38,031 bases of DNA from Lacticaseibacillus nasuensis JCM 17158. GTDB taxonomy: Bacteria > Bacillota > Bacilli > Lactobacillales > Lactobacillaceae. The translations under genes and the position numbers were made by a program. The notes beneath the pieces are model-generated. The model saw only the letters and a program-made list of their open reading frames with translations. It was not told where the DNA came from and searched no databases. Below are positions 26,202 through 34,410 of this stretch, in pieces (the first letter of the stretch is position 1; each line of letters opens with the position of its first letter). The stretch lies in assembly GCF_001434705.1 (NCBI RefSeq), contig NZ_AZDJ01000033.1, positions 449-38,479 of the forward strand. Reading direction: 5' to 3'.

Positions 26202-26944
26202 TTCAGCACAACGCCTATGATGCTGACATCTTCGGGATCGAGGTATCTGTCGGGATACTTGTCATTCAGTGAGTGTAGAACAATTTTCTTTTGTTGATAA
26301 TCGCGGGATACCTGCTTGAATGTGACACCTTCGTCAGCCACACGGACAACGGCCAGATCGCCATCGTCTATCGTGTCTTGCCATCGGACGAATATCTGCG
26401 AGTACTTCGGGTAGTCTGGCTCCATCGAGTCACCCTCAACAGTAACGATTTCATTTGCACTAGCTGGGATGTCGTCCACGTTGACGCGTGTCCTACGCAC
26501 CTCAGCGTCCTGTGTGGCGCCATCGATTGGGGCACCGGCAGCTGTACCGCGCCCGCACACAATCTCACGCTGTTCAGGGAACGGTACGACGTTCTCGTTC
26601 TGCTGCTCATTGAGCTGCTTTTCTGCGTAGGTGTACACGTTCTGCTGACGGTCGGGGTGGAGCTTGTTGTATATGGGGAGTATGTCAGCCGGTCCGTCTA
26701 AAATGGACGTCGTGAATCTTGGGTCAATATCTGACTTGTTCACCTTTAATGCATCGGCGATTTTTTGAATGGAACCCGGATTCGGTGTTGACCGCTTGGA
26801 AAAGTATCCTGAAATTGTAGAAGCGGGAATGCCGGTCATATCAGAGAGCTGTTGCTGACTGATGCTACCAGACACCTTCTTAAGGTTAGCGGAAATTGTC
26901 TCTCTAAGTTTTAGTTCAAAGGCGGTTAGTTTATGCCTTGGCAT
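26198..26944 (-). CDS. CI-type phage repressor (HTH plus S24 peptidase)
   Basis: Maintains lysogeny by binding the operators next to its gene. 248 aa. N-terminal HTH (about 17-70; SQQQLSDMTGIPASTISGYF), linker, then a LexA/CI-type autocleavage domain. The probable cleavage bond is Ala136-Gly137 (TAAGAP), nucleophile Ser173 in GDSMEP, general base Lys210 (VTFKQV). It should therefore self-cleave under RecA/SOS signalling. Start set at the ATG at 26944, which has AAGGAAGTG before it; an upstream in-frame GTG overlaps that site. Divergent from cro. Confidence 0.95.
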   Translation of the reverse strand: MPRHKLTAFELKLRETISANLKKVSGSISQQQLSDMTGIPASTISGYFSKRSTPNPGSIQKIADALKVNKSDIDPRFTTSILDGPADILPIYNKLHPDRQQNVYTYAEKQLNEQQNENVVPFPEQREIVCGRGTAAGAPIDGATQDAEVRRTRVNVDDIPASANEIVTVEGDSMEPDYPKYSQIFVRWQDTIDDGDLAVVRVADEGVTFKQVSRDYQQKKIVLHSLNDKYPDRYLDPEDVSIIGVVLN

Positions 26945-26974
26945 TGCAATCACTTCCTTAGTCTTTATGTCGTC

Positions 26975-27061
26975 ATTGTAACGAATAAACTCGTCAAATA
27001 CAACACAATCGAAAATAAAACGGGAAAAGTCGTTGACAAAACGAATAAACTCGTTTATATT
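26975..27061. promoter_or_regulatory. Lysis-lysogeny switch: divergent promoters with three operators
   Basis: Rightward promoter: TTGACA 27033-27038, 17-nt spacer, TATATT 27056-27061. Leftward promoter: TTGTAT (+ 26998-27003), 17-nt spacer, TACAAT (+ 26975-26980). The operator consensus AACGAATAAACTCGTT occurs at 27040-27055 (exact, filling the rightward spacer) and at 26980-26995 (15/16, filling the leftward spacer). A weaker match is at 27019-27034 (AACGGGAAAAGTCGTT). The sites are partial palindromes (ACGA/TCGT arms). Repressor or Cro binding would occlude either promoter. Confidence 0.88.
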
Positions 27062-27089
27062 AATAGTCGTACCAGAAAGGAGGCATCAC

Positions 27090-27329
27090 ATGAAAATTCA
27101 AATCACGTTGGAAGCGGCGCGCCGAAACGCAGGATACACGCAAAAAGAAGCCGCCGGAATTCTTGGGGTTCACTATCAGACCCTTGCCGCTTGGGAACAA
27201 GACAGTTCTAATGTGCCCTATGCTGAGATGGTAAAGATTCAAGGACTGTATCATATCCCGACTGAATTCATTTTTTTTGGAAACCGAAACGAGTTTATTC
27301 GTTCCATCAGAGAAAGGGAGGCCGTATAG
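27090..27329 (+). CDS. Cro-like HTH transcriptional regulator
   Basis: 79 aa; starts at 27090 after GAAAGGAGG. XRE-type helix-turn-helix (GYTQKEAAGILGVHYQTLAAWEQ, about 11-33) with a short C-terminal extension. As the first gene from the rightward promoter it is expected to repress the CI promoter and tune early transcription. Its 3' end contains an additional operator copy. Confidence 0.9.
   Translation: MKIQITLEAARRNAGYTQKEAAGILGVHYQTLAAWEQDSSNVPYAEMVKIQGLYHIPTEFIFFGNRNEFIRSIREREAV
27288..27303. promoter_or_regulatory. Fourth operator copy, inside the cro-like gene
   Basis: AACGAGTTTATTCGTT is the exact reverse complement of the operator at 27040-27055. It lies in the last codons of the cro-like gene, 28 nt before the antirepressor start. 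Confidence 0.8.
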
Positions 27330-27330
27330 C

Positions 27331-28095
27331 ATGAATGAACTACAGCTATTTAACTTTGAGGGCAACGACGTTCGCACGTTGAACCATGACGAACAGATCT
27401 GGTTTGCCGCGCCAGACGTCACAAAGGCACTTGAACTTAGCAACACAACCGTAGCCGTGTCCTCATTGGATGACGATGAACGGGCTAAGTTTAACTTAGG
27501 GCGTCAGGGTGGAACCAATTTCATCAGCGAACCAGGGCTGTACAAGCTAGTCGGGGCAAGTCATAAGCCGGCGGCAAAACGTTTTAACCGTTGGGTAACA
27601 CATGAAGTCCTTCCATCAATCCGTAAGCATGGTGCCTATATGACGCCGGAAACGATTGAGAAGGCCATCTACGACCCAGACTTCATTATCAAACTGGCAA
27701 CACAGTTGAAGAATGAACAAGCCCGTACGGCAGCACTCACAGCCGATAACGAGAAGATGAAGCCCAAAGCGTTGTTTGCAGACGCAGTAGCCACCAGTCA
27801 CACGAGCATTCTCATCGGTGACTTAGCCAAGCTCATCCGCCAGAACGGTGTGGATATTGGCCAGAATAGGCTATTCGGTTGGCTGCGAGATCACGGCTAT
27901 CTGATTGGCAAGGGTGACCGTCGAAACATGCCAACGCAACGCGCGATGGACTTGGAGCTGTTCGACATCAAGGAACGCACATTCCAGAACCCGGATGGCA
28001 GCGTACGGATCACCAAGACTACCAAGGTAACCGGCAAAGGCCAGCAGTATTTTATCAACAAGTTTCTACAGACTAACGAACCACAGACAGCATAG
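27331..28095 (+). CDS. Phage antirepressor (BRO-N plus KilAC)
   Basis: 254 aa. N-terminal BRO domain (about 1-105; ELQLFNFEGNDVRTL, IWFAAPDV, LYKLVGASHKPAAKRFNRWVTHEVLPSIRKHGAY) and C-terminal ANT/KilAC domain (about 140-250; SILIGDLAKLIRQNG, NRLFGWLRDHGYLI). Proteins of this type inactivate phage repressors or act as early regulators. ATG at 27331 after AAAGGGAGG, one base beyond the cro stop. An operator just upstream offers specific repression. Confidence 0.93.
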   Translation: MNELQLFNFEGNDVRTLNHDEQIWFAAPDVTKALELSNTTVAVSSLDDDERAKFNLGRQGGTNFISEPGLYKLVGASHKPAAKRFNRWVTHEVLPSIRKHGAYMTPETIEKAIYDPDFIIKLATQLKNEQARTAALTADNEKMKPKALFADAVATSHTSILIGDLAKLIRQNGVDIGQNRLFGWLRDHGYLIGKGDRRNMPTQRAMDLELFDIKERTFQNPDGSVRITKTTKVTGKGQQYFINKFLQTNEPQTA

Positions 28096-28130
28096 AAAAA
28101 CCGAAATATCCAGTAAAGGAGGCATCAGAT

Positions 28131-28445
28131 ATGCCACCAACATTAGACCTGATGCCATTAATTCAGGAGGCAATCAAAACAGCGGTGGATCGAGCCGTTG
28201 CCGACCAGATCAAGCACGAACCTGACTACCGCCGCTGGTGGTCAACGAAGGAAGTGCAAGAACGCTATGGCATCACGCCAACCTGGCTGAGCGAGCACAT
28301 CATAAACCAGCCGCGGTTCCAACGACAACTTGACGGGTTCGCATTCAATTACCATGGCCAGATGGGCTGGCGGTTCGAGCCACTGGCGTTCAGCGAGTTC
28401 ATGCGTAAAGAGTTCCGCAACATCGGCAAGGAGGCAGAACGATGA
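28131..28445 (+). CDS. DUF771-like phage early protein
   Basis: 104 aa. The block WWSTKEVQERYGITPTWLSEHIINQPRFQ resembles DUF771 (phage proteins with a helix-turn-helix-like WLxxxI motif). Likely DNA-binding; function unknown. AAAGGAGGCATCAG precedes the ATG. Ends in an ATGA overlap with the next small gene. Confidence 0.65.
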   Translation: MPPTLDLMPLIQEAIKTAVDRAVADQIKHEPDYRRWWSTKEVQERYGITPTWLSEHIINQPRFQRQLDGFAFNYHGQMGWRFEPLAFSEFMRKEFRNIGKEAER

Positions 28446-28570
28446 CTCAGTTAATTCTATGGATCCATGCGAACGAAGCTTGGTTCTTCGGTAGCTTGGC
28501 GGTCGCATTGTCCGCTTATATCATGGGCCGTGCTGCAAACGGTCGCTGGCGGGGGTGGTTCGATGTATAG
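28442..28570 (+). CDS. Small membrane protein, 42 aa
   Basis: ORF linked to its neighbours by overlaps at both ends (ATGA with the DUF771-like gene, 8 nt with the next). Contains one hydrophobic helix (about 13-31) and a basic, Trp-rich C-terminus. No family recognised; translation is supported mainly by the tight coupling and GGAGG before the start. Confidence 0.55.
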   Translation: MTQLILWIHANEAWFFGSLAVALSAYIMGRAANGRWRGWFDV

Positions 28571-28865
28571 GTTTCGCAGTGGAGCTTTCCGTGAGGTACC
28601 ACACCAGCTAACGCAAGCCGAGTTGAGCTATCCCGGCGCGCGCGAAGGCTGGAACGACGGGCTAGCAGTAGCGGCAATTCTGACTGATATGGAGCTGACC
28701 GCACTAATTGCGCAGACACGTCAAAACGAGGCGTGGGCGATTGACAGTGAGGACAGCACCGAGTGGGATACGAACTTCATTGGCGGCAAGCGGTCGGCAC
28801 TGGAGCTGATTCAGGCCGAGCGTGAGCGAAAGCGGCATGACAGGGAAAACATCGAGGGGAGGTGA
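28563..28865 (+). CDS. Hypothetical phage protein, 100 aa
   Basis: Start at 28563 after GGGGGTGG. Charged, soluble protein with GWNDGLAVAAILTDMELTALIAQT and a long helical C-terminus ending ERERKRHDRENIEGR. Not recognised. Early operon position. Confidence 0.65.
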   Translation: MYRFRSGAFREVPHQLTQAELSYPGAREGWNDGLAVAAILTDMELTALIAQTRQNEAWAIDSEDSTEWDTNFIGGKRSALELIQAERERKRHDRENIEGR

Positions 28866-28870
28866 CTGCC

Positions 28871-29104
28871 ATGGACAGTCTTATTACTTACACTGCCGAA
28901 ACCGCACGCAACGATATGCGCAAAGCGCAGATTCGAGCACATGCGGACACCGTTCAGCAATCAATCATTCGCGCGGCAGTGGCAAATATCAGCGAAATCA
29001 CAGTGCCAAATCTGACTGACGATGAAATCGACGCTTTGCGCGACGCTGGCTACACGGTCGAAGCAGGCATTCGCGGCTGGAACATTTGTTGGGCACAAAA
29101 ATAG
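28871..29104 (+). CDS. Hypothetical phage protein, 77 aa
   Basis: ATG at 28871 follows GAGGGGAGGTGA. Helical start (ETARNDMRKAQIRAHADTVQQSIIRAAV) and a C-terminal part LTDDEIDALRDAGYTVEAGIRGWNICW. No family assigned. Confidence 0.65.
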   Translation: MDSLITYTAETARNDMRKAQIRAHADTVQQSIIRAAVANISEITVPNLTDDEIDALRDAGYTVEAGIRGWNICWAQK

Positions 29105-29160
29105 CCACCGGCGGCAACCGATGGCAACAAACAAACTATTCTACAAGGAGATTATATCAC

Positions 29161-29649
29161 ATGTTAAAAGAAATCGAACGTAAGCCAGTAGCACAGAAGT
29201 TTGATCCGCTAGCGTCATTCAGCACCGTCATTCATTATCCTATGAAGCCGCAAGGTCGGCAGGCCATTCAGGGGTACAGCCTTTCGCTTGCTAAACAGCA
29301 ACTTATGTTGAGCACGGCCGTCGCCAAGTTCTTCGACAGCGTTGGTGCTGACCGTGTGTTAGTGATGACTGACACCAAAGCAGGGAAAATTGCTGTTGTT
29401 CCGGCAAGTAAGAGCGAGCCTAATTCATTTCGCTTATACAAGGGGACAAAAAGTGAGGGCATTTTCCCACGTCGAATTAGCGTTGTTAAAACGCTAGCGG
29501 AAGCATCTGGTGAATTCAGCAACCTTAATATGGAACGGTTTAGCTACCGGTTGCCCGGAGAATTGGTGGACGACGGAGCGGCAGGGTTTCTTGTCTTCGA
29601 TGTAGCTAACCCGTTGCGTGCCACGTTACGGAAAGTAGGTAACAACTAG
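29161..29649 (+). CDS. Hypothetical phage protein, 162 aa
   Basis: Starts after AAGGAGATTATATCAC. Soluble mixed alpha/beta protein containing FDSVGADRVLVMTDTKAGKIAVVPASKSEPNSF and GFLVFDV. It sits directly before Gp157 and ERF, where recombination accessory genes are common, and overlaps the Gp157 start by one base. Function unknown. Confidence 0.7.
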   Translation: MLKEIERKPVAQKFDPLASFSTVIHYPMKPQGRQAIQGYSLSLAKQQLMLSTAVAKFFDSVGADRVLVMTDTKAGKIAVVPASKSEPNSFRLYKGTKSEGIFPRRISVVKTLAEASGEFSNLNMERFSYRLPGELVDDGAAGFLVFDVANPLRATLRKVGNN

Positions 29650-30140
29650 TGGCAACCTTATATGAGCTAACCGATGCGGAGCAACGACTACTTGCAATGG
29701 GCGAGGACGGCTCCATTGATCCAAAAACTATGGCCGACACGATGGAGTCAATTCAAGGCGAGTTGCACGAGAAGCTGACGGCATACGTCAAGGTAGCCGA
29801 GGAAGCCAAAGCCAAGGCGGACGCCATCAGTGCTAAGGCTAAGGCAATGAATCAACGAGCGGCGGCGTACACTAACCTAGCCAAGCGCCTCAAGGATACC
29901 GTCAAGGACACCATGGTTGAGCATGACTGGCAGAAGATTGAGACGGACGAGGTGATGTTCTTTGTCAAAGGCAACGGCGGTGTTAGGCGGCTTGAGATTG
30001 ACGAAGACAAGTTGCCCGCATACATGTACCACGACGTGATGGAGCCTGACAAAGACAAGATTAAGCAAGCGCTCGATGAAGGCAAAGAGATTGAGGGCGC
30101 GACCTATGCAGACCGTGGCACACACTTGGAGGTCAAGTAA
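29649..30140 (+). CDS. Siphovirus Gp157-family protein
   Basis: 163 aa from a GTG start overlapping the preceding stop. Opens with MATLYELTDAEQRLL and DPKTMADTMESIQGELHEKL, then a long Ala/Lys coiled coil (about 45-80), typical of Gp157. In streptococcal phages this family has been linked to phage-resistance phenotypes; its molecular role is unclear. Paired with ERF in many lactic phages, suggesting a recombination or replication role. Confidence 0.88.
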   Translation: MATLYELTDAEQRLLAMGEDGSIDPKTMADTMESIQGELHEKLTAYVKVAEEAKAKADAISAKAKAMNQRAAAYTNLAKRLKDTVKDTMVEHDWQKIETDEVMFFVKGNGGVRRLEIDEDKLPAYMYHDVMEPDKDKIKQALDEGKEIEGATYADRGTHLEVK

Positions 30141-30853
30141 TGGAAGACTTATTAGATAACAAAAAGAACGAGATTTTCAAAGCGTTGGCAGTTTTTCGAG
30201 CAAACGTCAAACAGCCACAAAAGAACGCTGACAACCCGTTTTTCAAGAGCAAATACGTTCAGCTTGAGGGTGTCGTTGATGCTATCGACAAGGCAACACC
30301 CGGAACGGGCTTGAGCTACTTCCAAGACGTTCAGTCACGCGACAACGAAGTTCTGGTGACGACCGTCATTACCCACTCTTCGGGCCAGTACATTCAGCTT
30401 GGCCCACTGGCTGTACCAGTCGCCAAGAAAGATGCGCAAGCCTTTGGATCAGCAGAGACCTACGCTCGCCGTTACGCCTTGAGCGCGGCATTCGGTATCA
30501 CCTCTGACGTTGATGACGACGGTAACGCGGCGACACAGACAGCACCTCGGCAGACTGCGCAACGGCCACAAGTTCGGCGACAGCCGCAGGCAAAACCGGC
30601 ACCAAGCAATGATGCCAAGGAACTCGTCAAGCTGGTAGAAAGCACGTTCACGCTACTGCCTGCCAAAGATAAAGCCGGCAACCCTAAGCCGAAAACGACT
30701 AAGGAGTTTGCCGAGTCACTGATTGGGCTTGCCAACGCCAACACGGACAGCAAGGCAACGACTATTTCCGAGCTGACACCTAAAGGGGCGCAGTGGATGA
30801 AAGTGTATCTCGAGAAGCAGTCAGCAAAGTTAGCGGGTGGCGATGGTGAATGA
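30140..30853 (+). CDS. ERF-family single-strand annealing protein
   Basis: 237 aa. Promotes annealing of complementary ssDNA during phage recombination. The ERF core is at about 10-135: PFFKSKYVQLEGVVDAI, then VLVTTVITHSSGQYI, then AFGSAETYARRYALSAAFGI. A Gln/Arg/Pro-rich linker (about 138-165) and a variable C-terminal tail follow. ATG overlaps the Gp157 stop (TAATG); its own stop overlaps the next ATG. Confidence 0.93.
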   Translation: MEDLLDNKKNEIFKALAVFRANVKQPQKNADNPFFKSKYVQLEGVVDAIDKATPGTGLSYFQDVQSRDNEVLVTTVITHSSGQYIQLGPLAVPVAKKDAQAFGSAETYARRYALSAAFGITSDVDDDGNAATQTAPRQTAQRPQVRRQPQAKPAPSNDAKELVKLVESTFTLLPAKDKAGNPKPKTTKEFAESLIGLANANTDSKATTISELTPKGAQWMKVYLEKQSAKLAGGDGE

Positions 30854-31521
30854 GAGTCAGTGGGAAATTGACCGGCATATCCGGTCGCAACCTGACGCTG
30901 ACCGTTGACGACGAGGTATCGCTGTACGAGGTAGCCAAGCTCGCGAATGGCAAGCAACCGAGCGTTGACCTGCAAGTTGAGGACGGGCGTTCAATCAGTC
31001 CTGACCAGCGACGCAAGATATGGGCCTTATTACGCGATATAAGCGATTTTACGGGTGACGTGATTGATTATACCGAAGACCTGCTAAAAGGCTACACACG
31101 GCAAATATTTGGCATTGAGGCGTATTCCTTGAGCGATTGCTCCATGACGACGGCCAGCAACATGATTTACACCATTCTGGAGTTTTGCTTCCGCAACGAT
31201 ATTCCGTTCAAGACGCGGACGTGGGACATGATCCCGAACGACTATGCACGGCAGTGGTTTTGCTTGCGGTTCAAGAAGTGCGTTATCTGCGGCAAGCCCG
31301 CCGACCTTGCACACTTCGAGACAGTTGGCATGGGCCGCAATCGCTATGCAATCAACGAGCTTGATTACCACTGGATGAGCCTTTGCCGGGTGCACCATAC
31401 CGAGCAACACGCCACCGGCATTGACAGCTTCATCGCCAAGTATCACATCAAGCCGATCAAGTTAGACGCCGACCAGCTCCGCAAGATTAAGCCTCAATAC
31501 GCAAAGGGGGTGGGCAAATGA
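30850..31521 (+). CDS. Putative HNH-type phage nuclease
   Basis: 223 aa. The C-terminal half has a zinc/HNH-like arrangement: CVICGKPADLAHFETVGMGRNR, then HWMSLCRVHHTEQHATG, i.e. CxxC, His, CxxHH. It matches the putative HNHc nuclease of Lactobacillus phage early operons that sits next to SSAP and replication genes. It probably processes branched DNA or helps recombination. The N-terminal 80 residues are unassigned. ATGA coupling to ERF. Confidence 0.8.
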   Translation: MRVSGKLTGISGRNLTLTVDDEVSLYEVAKLANGKQPSVDLQVEDGRSISPDQRRKIWALLRDISDFTGDVIDYTEDLLKGYTRQIFGIEAYSLSDCSMTTASNMIYTILEFCFRNDIPFKTRTWDMIPNDYARQWFCLRFKKCVICGKPADLAHFETVGMGRNRYAINELDYHWMSLCRVHHTEQHATGIDSFIAKYHIKPIKLDADQLRKIKPQYAKGVGK

Positions 31522-32402
31522 GCGACCAAGGTTGGATAAAGGTTTACCGCAAAATCACCCACTCGTTTGTCTGGGCAGACCCTAATTTACTCAAGCTGTG
31601 GATGCTGTTATTAATTAAAGCTTCCCACGGCGGCAACAGATTTTTATTCAATGGACATGAAGTGTCCGTGTCAAGCGGAGAATTCGTCACAGGGAGCGTC
31701 GCACTGGCATCAGAGTTCAATGCAGGAGTGCCACATGACAAGCAGTTGTCCGGCCGCCAGCTATGGAGATGGGTTAAGAGGTTTGAAAATGAAGGAATGT
31801 TGTCAATCAAATCAACCAATAAATACAGCGTCATATCAATAATAAATTGGAATAACTACCAGTCGGATGACAAGCAACTGTCAATCAACTGTCAATCAAG
31901 TGTCAATCAAGTGTCAACAATCAAGAATGCAAAGAATAAAGATAATACCATCACCAGCAAGCAACTTGCTGACGACTTCGACAAGCTGTGGAATCTATAC
32001 CCACGCAAGGAGGGCAAGAAGCCAGCCTTTGCCGCTTACAAGCGAGCGATGACTCGCAAAGCGAACCCGGCTACTAACAAGCAGATTCAGAACGGCATCG
32101 TTGCCTATTGCAAGGAGCTTGAGGCCGCTGGTACGGATAAGCGGTTCGTCAAGCAGGGATCAACATTTTTCTCGCAGGAAGCATGGCAAGACTACACCGC
32201 TATTGCTGAACAACAAGAAGCAGTTAAGCCAAAGTTCGACCCTGACCAGTGGGTGCTCGATACGTTCTCTGTATACGGGTCAATCAGTCAGGTGCTTCGT
32301 GAGATTCAAGATAACAGCGTTCCGGTTGACCCTGAACGAGCCAAGCGACTTATTTCCGAGCATCTAAGCTCGCTAGGGAGGGATGCAATATCTTACAGCT
32401 AG
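31518..32402 (+). CDS. Phage replication initiator (O-like, winged-helix N-terminus)
   Basis: 294 aa. The N-terminal domain (about 1-115; GWIKVYRKITHSFVWADPNLLKLWMLLLIKAS) is the DnaD/replisome-organiser-type winged helix. The linker (about 117-140) is Gln/Asn/Ser-rich and encoded by 11-bp iterons. The C-terminal domain (FDKLWNLYPRKEGKKPAFAAYKRAM ... FVKQGSTFFSQEAWQDY) is the usual partner-binding part of phage replication proteins. It should bind the origin within its own gene and load the adjacent DnaB-like helicase. Confidence 0.88.
   Translation: MSDQGWIKVYRKITHSFVWADPNLLKLWMLLLIKASHGGNRFLFNGHEVSVSSGEFVTGSVALASEFNAGVPHDKQLSGRQLWRWVKRFENEGMLSIKSTNKYSVISIINWNNYQSDDKQLSINCQSSVNQVSTIKNAKNKDNTITSKQLADDFDKLWNLYPRKEGKKPAFAAYKRAMTRKANPATNKQIQNGIVAYCKELEAAGTDKRFVKQGSTFFSQEAWQDYTAIAEQQEAVKPKFDPDQWVLDTFSVYGSISQVLREIQDNSVPVDPERAKRLISEHLSSLGRDAISYS
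31798..31919 (+). repeat. Iterons: candidate phage replication origin inside the initiator gene
   Basis: Four tandem 11-bp units from 31876 to 31919: AACTGTCAATC twice, AAGTGTCAATC, AAGTGTCAACA. A further copy of the core TGTCAATCA lies at about 31800. AT-rich DNA separates and follows them, suited to strand opening. The position in the linker-coding part of an O-like gene parallels lambda ori. Confidence 0.8.
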
Positions 32403-32419
32403 ATAAACCAGAGTGGCAC

Positions 32420-33646
32420 GTGCTGTATTGCCTGACGCAACAACCAAAGCTGATTCGTTCCGAGTGGATAAGCCCTGACTGGTTTGATTACAAGCCATAC
32501 CAGACACTGGTGAAATACCTTAACGACGTTGGTGGCGAGCTTGATTACATTCAGCTTCGAGACGGTTTCACCAAAGCCTATCCGGGCGTGATGAGTCGCG
32601 AGGACTGGGAGCCGATACTCACCGCTGATGTGACGGTAGGCAACTTTAGTTCGTGGGTCAAGGTAATACGCAACGACTTTTACCGCAAGCGAGCGCAAGA
32701 GTCAGCATTCGACTTTGCCAACGATCCTAGCGATGAGAAGTTCCACTCGATGCTTATCACCGCGCAGGACGCCATATCGAACGATTCTAGCGACACAGAA
32801 GTCACCATGGATGAATTAGTCCAAGACATGCACGAACGGCTCACAGAGGGCAAATTGGACGTAGGAATCAAGACGTATGCGCCTATCGACAAGCTGTTCG
32901 GCGACGGACTCATGCCGGGCCGCCTAATCACCATCGGTGCTCGGCCAGCGGTTGGTAAGTCGGCGTTCGCAATCAACCTCGTGTTAGAGGCGTTCAAACG
33001 GCAACCAGACGTGACTATCGACGTGTTCTCACTTGAGATGACGAACCGCCAAAACTACCAGCGGCTAGTGGCGTCGATAACAGGAATACCAAGTAGCAAG
33101 CTGGTGAACCCGATGATTGACTTGAGTGACGCCGAGATGAAAAAGGTCGAGGAAGCCGGGCAGACGTTGCGTTCATACGACCTGCGGCTGTGGGATAAGC
33201 AACTCAAGCTCCAGCAGATTGTCAAAGTGTTGCGTCAACGCGCGGCTACTGCTAAACACGGATACCTCGCAATCGTTGACTATCTCGGGTTGATTGAGGT
33301 GCCGGGGCAACCCGACCGCCGCTTGCAGATTGAGGAAGTCACCCGTCAATTCAAGTTGCTGACCAACGAACTCGACGTGCCGATCATCATGCTTAGTCAG
33401 CTATCGCGTGGCATTGAGAGCCGTAACGACAAGAAGCCAATGCTATCCGACCTGCGGGAGTCCGGTTCTATCGAGCAGGACAGCAACGCAGTCGGGTTCC
33501 TCTGGAACAGTGACCGAAGCAACGAGAAGTCAGACGTGCGGAGCGTCACGCTGACAATCGCCAAGAACCGTGAGGGTGCGCTGGGGGATGTCAACTTTAA
33601 CTTCTTTGCCAATAAGCTCCAGTTCCGGGTGGCGTATCTCACATGA
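32420..33646 (+). CDS. DnaB-like replicative helicase
   Basis: 408 aa from GTG at 32420. The N-terminal DnaB domain is followed by the RecA-like ATPase with Walker A GARPAVGKS (173-181), VFSLEMTNR (H1a), Walker B LAIVDYLGLI (about 283-292), MLSQLSRGIE and LRESGSIEQDSNAV. The start is uncertain: coding similarity seems to extend upstream (ILQLDKPEWH) in the same frame, but no standard start occurs there. The ATG with the good ribosome site (AGGGAGGG; ATG at 32383) is out of frame by one base. Acts with the initiator upstream and SSB downstream. Confidence 0.92.
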   Translation: MLYCLTQQPKLIRSEWISPDWFDYKPYQTLVKYLNDVGGELDYIQLRDGFTKAYPGVMSREDWEPILTADVTVGNFSSWVKVIRNDFYRKRAQESAFDFANDPSDEKFHSMLITAQDAISNDSSDTEVTMDELVQDMHERLTEGKLDVGIKTYAPIDKLFGDGLMPGRLITIGARPAVGKSAFAINLVLEAFKRQPDVTIDVFSLEMTNRQNYQRLVASITGIPSSKLVNPMIDLSDAEMKKVEEAGQTLRSYDLRLWDKQLKLQQIVKVLRQRAATAKHGYLAIVDYLGLIEVPGQPDRRLQIEEVTRQFKLLTNELDVPIIMLSQLSRGIESRNDKKPMLSDLRESGSIEQDSNAVGFLWNSDRSNEKSDVRSVTLTIAKNREGALGDVNFNFFANKLQFRVAYLT

Positions 33647-33963
33647 CCGGCATTATGACGCTCAAGGAGTTTGACGACTACATGCAGGAGGCGGGGTTCA
33701 ACTACTCGCTACTCGTGATGGTGGCCCTCGATGAGGCAAACAACGAGCACAAGGCCGGACATGACGATTATGCCTACGAGAGCCAGATTGACGCGCTCGA
33801 CTTTGCGGAGTCAGAGGCCGCCAACGGCCCGACATACGAGCCGGTGCTCAAGTATCTATCCATGCGCGACGAGCGCTACTTACAAAGAATATATAACACG
33901 TGGAAAAACTACCTGTCGAAAATTGACAGAAAAATTCAGGAGGTACACTTCGATGATAAATAA
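33643..33963 (+). CDS. Hypothetical phage protein, 106 aa
   Basis: ATGA overlap with the helicase gene; overlaps the ssb start by 11 nt. Acidic, helical, with no recognised domain (LKEFDDYMQEAGFNYSLL; AYESQIDALDFAESEA). Position suggests a replication accessory role, unproven. Confidence 0.7.
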   Translation: MTGIMTLKEFDDYMQEAGFNYSLLVMVALDEANNEHKAGHDDYAYESQIDALDFAESEAANGPTYEPVLKYLSMRDERYLQRIYNTWKNYLSKIDRKIQEVHFDDK

Positions 33964-34402
33964 CACAACACTGACCGGGCGACTGACCCGAGACATTGAC
34001 CTCAAGTACACACAAAGCGGCGCCGCCGTCGGCACGTTCAGCTTGGCTGTTGACCGCCAATTCCGGAGCGCAAATGGCGAGCGTGAGACGGACTTCATCA
34101 ACTGCGTTATCTGGCGCAAGGGTGCGGAGAACCTGTCACAGTTCACTCACAAGGGTTCGCTGATTGGCGTTGACGGGCATATCCAGACGCGCAACTACGA
34201 GAACAACCAAGGCCAAAAGGTTTACGTCACCGAGGTAGTCGTTGAGAACTTCGCCCTGCTTGAGCCACGTGACAAGGATGCTGGGCAATCGTCAACACGA
34301 ACGGGCCAAGCGCCACGCCAACAAGCACCAGCCAAGCCAGTTGACCAGCTTGCAGATAATGGCACGGCGGTTGAAATCTCCGACGACGATCTACCGTTCT
34401 AG
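33953..34402 (+). CDS. ssb: Single-stranded DNA-binding protein
   Basis: 149 aa. OB-fold at about 1-108 (MINNTTLTGRLTRDIDLKYTQSGAAV, FINCVIWRKGAENLSQF, GSLIGVDGHIQTRNYE), a Gln/Pro-rich linker and the acidic protein-interaction tip DDDLPF. The start follows AGGAGGT. Phage-encoded, acting with helicase, ERF and RusA. Confidence 0.97.
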   Translation: MINNTTLTGRLTRDIDLKYTQSGAAVGTFSLAVDRQFRSANGERETDFINCVIWRKGAENLSQFTHKGSLIGVDGHIQTRNYENNQGQKVYVTEVVVENFALLEPRDKDAGQSSTRTGQAPRQQAPAKPVDQLADNGTAVEISDDDLPF

Positions 34403-34410
34403 GCCGCCAG

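Noticed and set aside
31876-31919. CRISPR-like array
   Set aside because: Units are 11 bp, tandem and without spacers; they are iterons.
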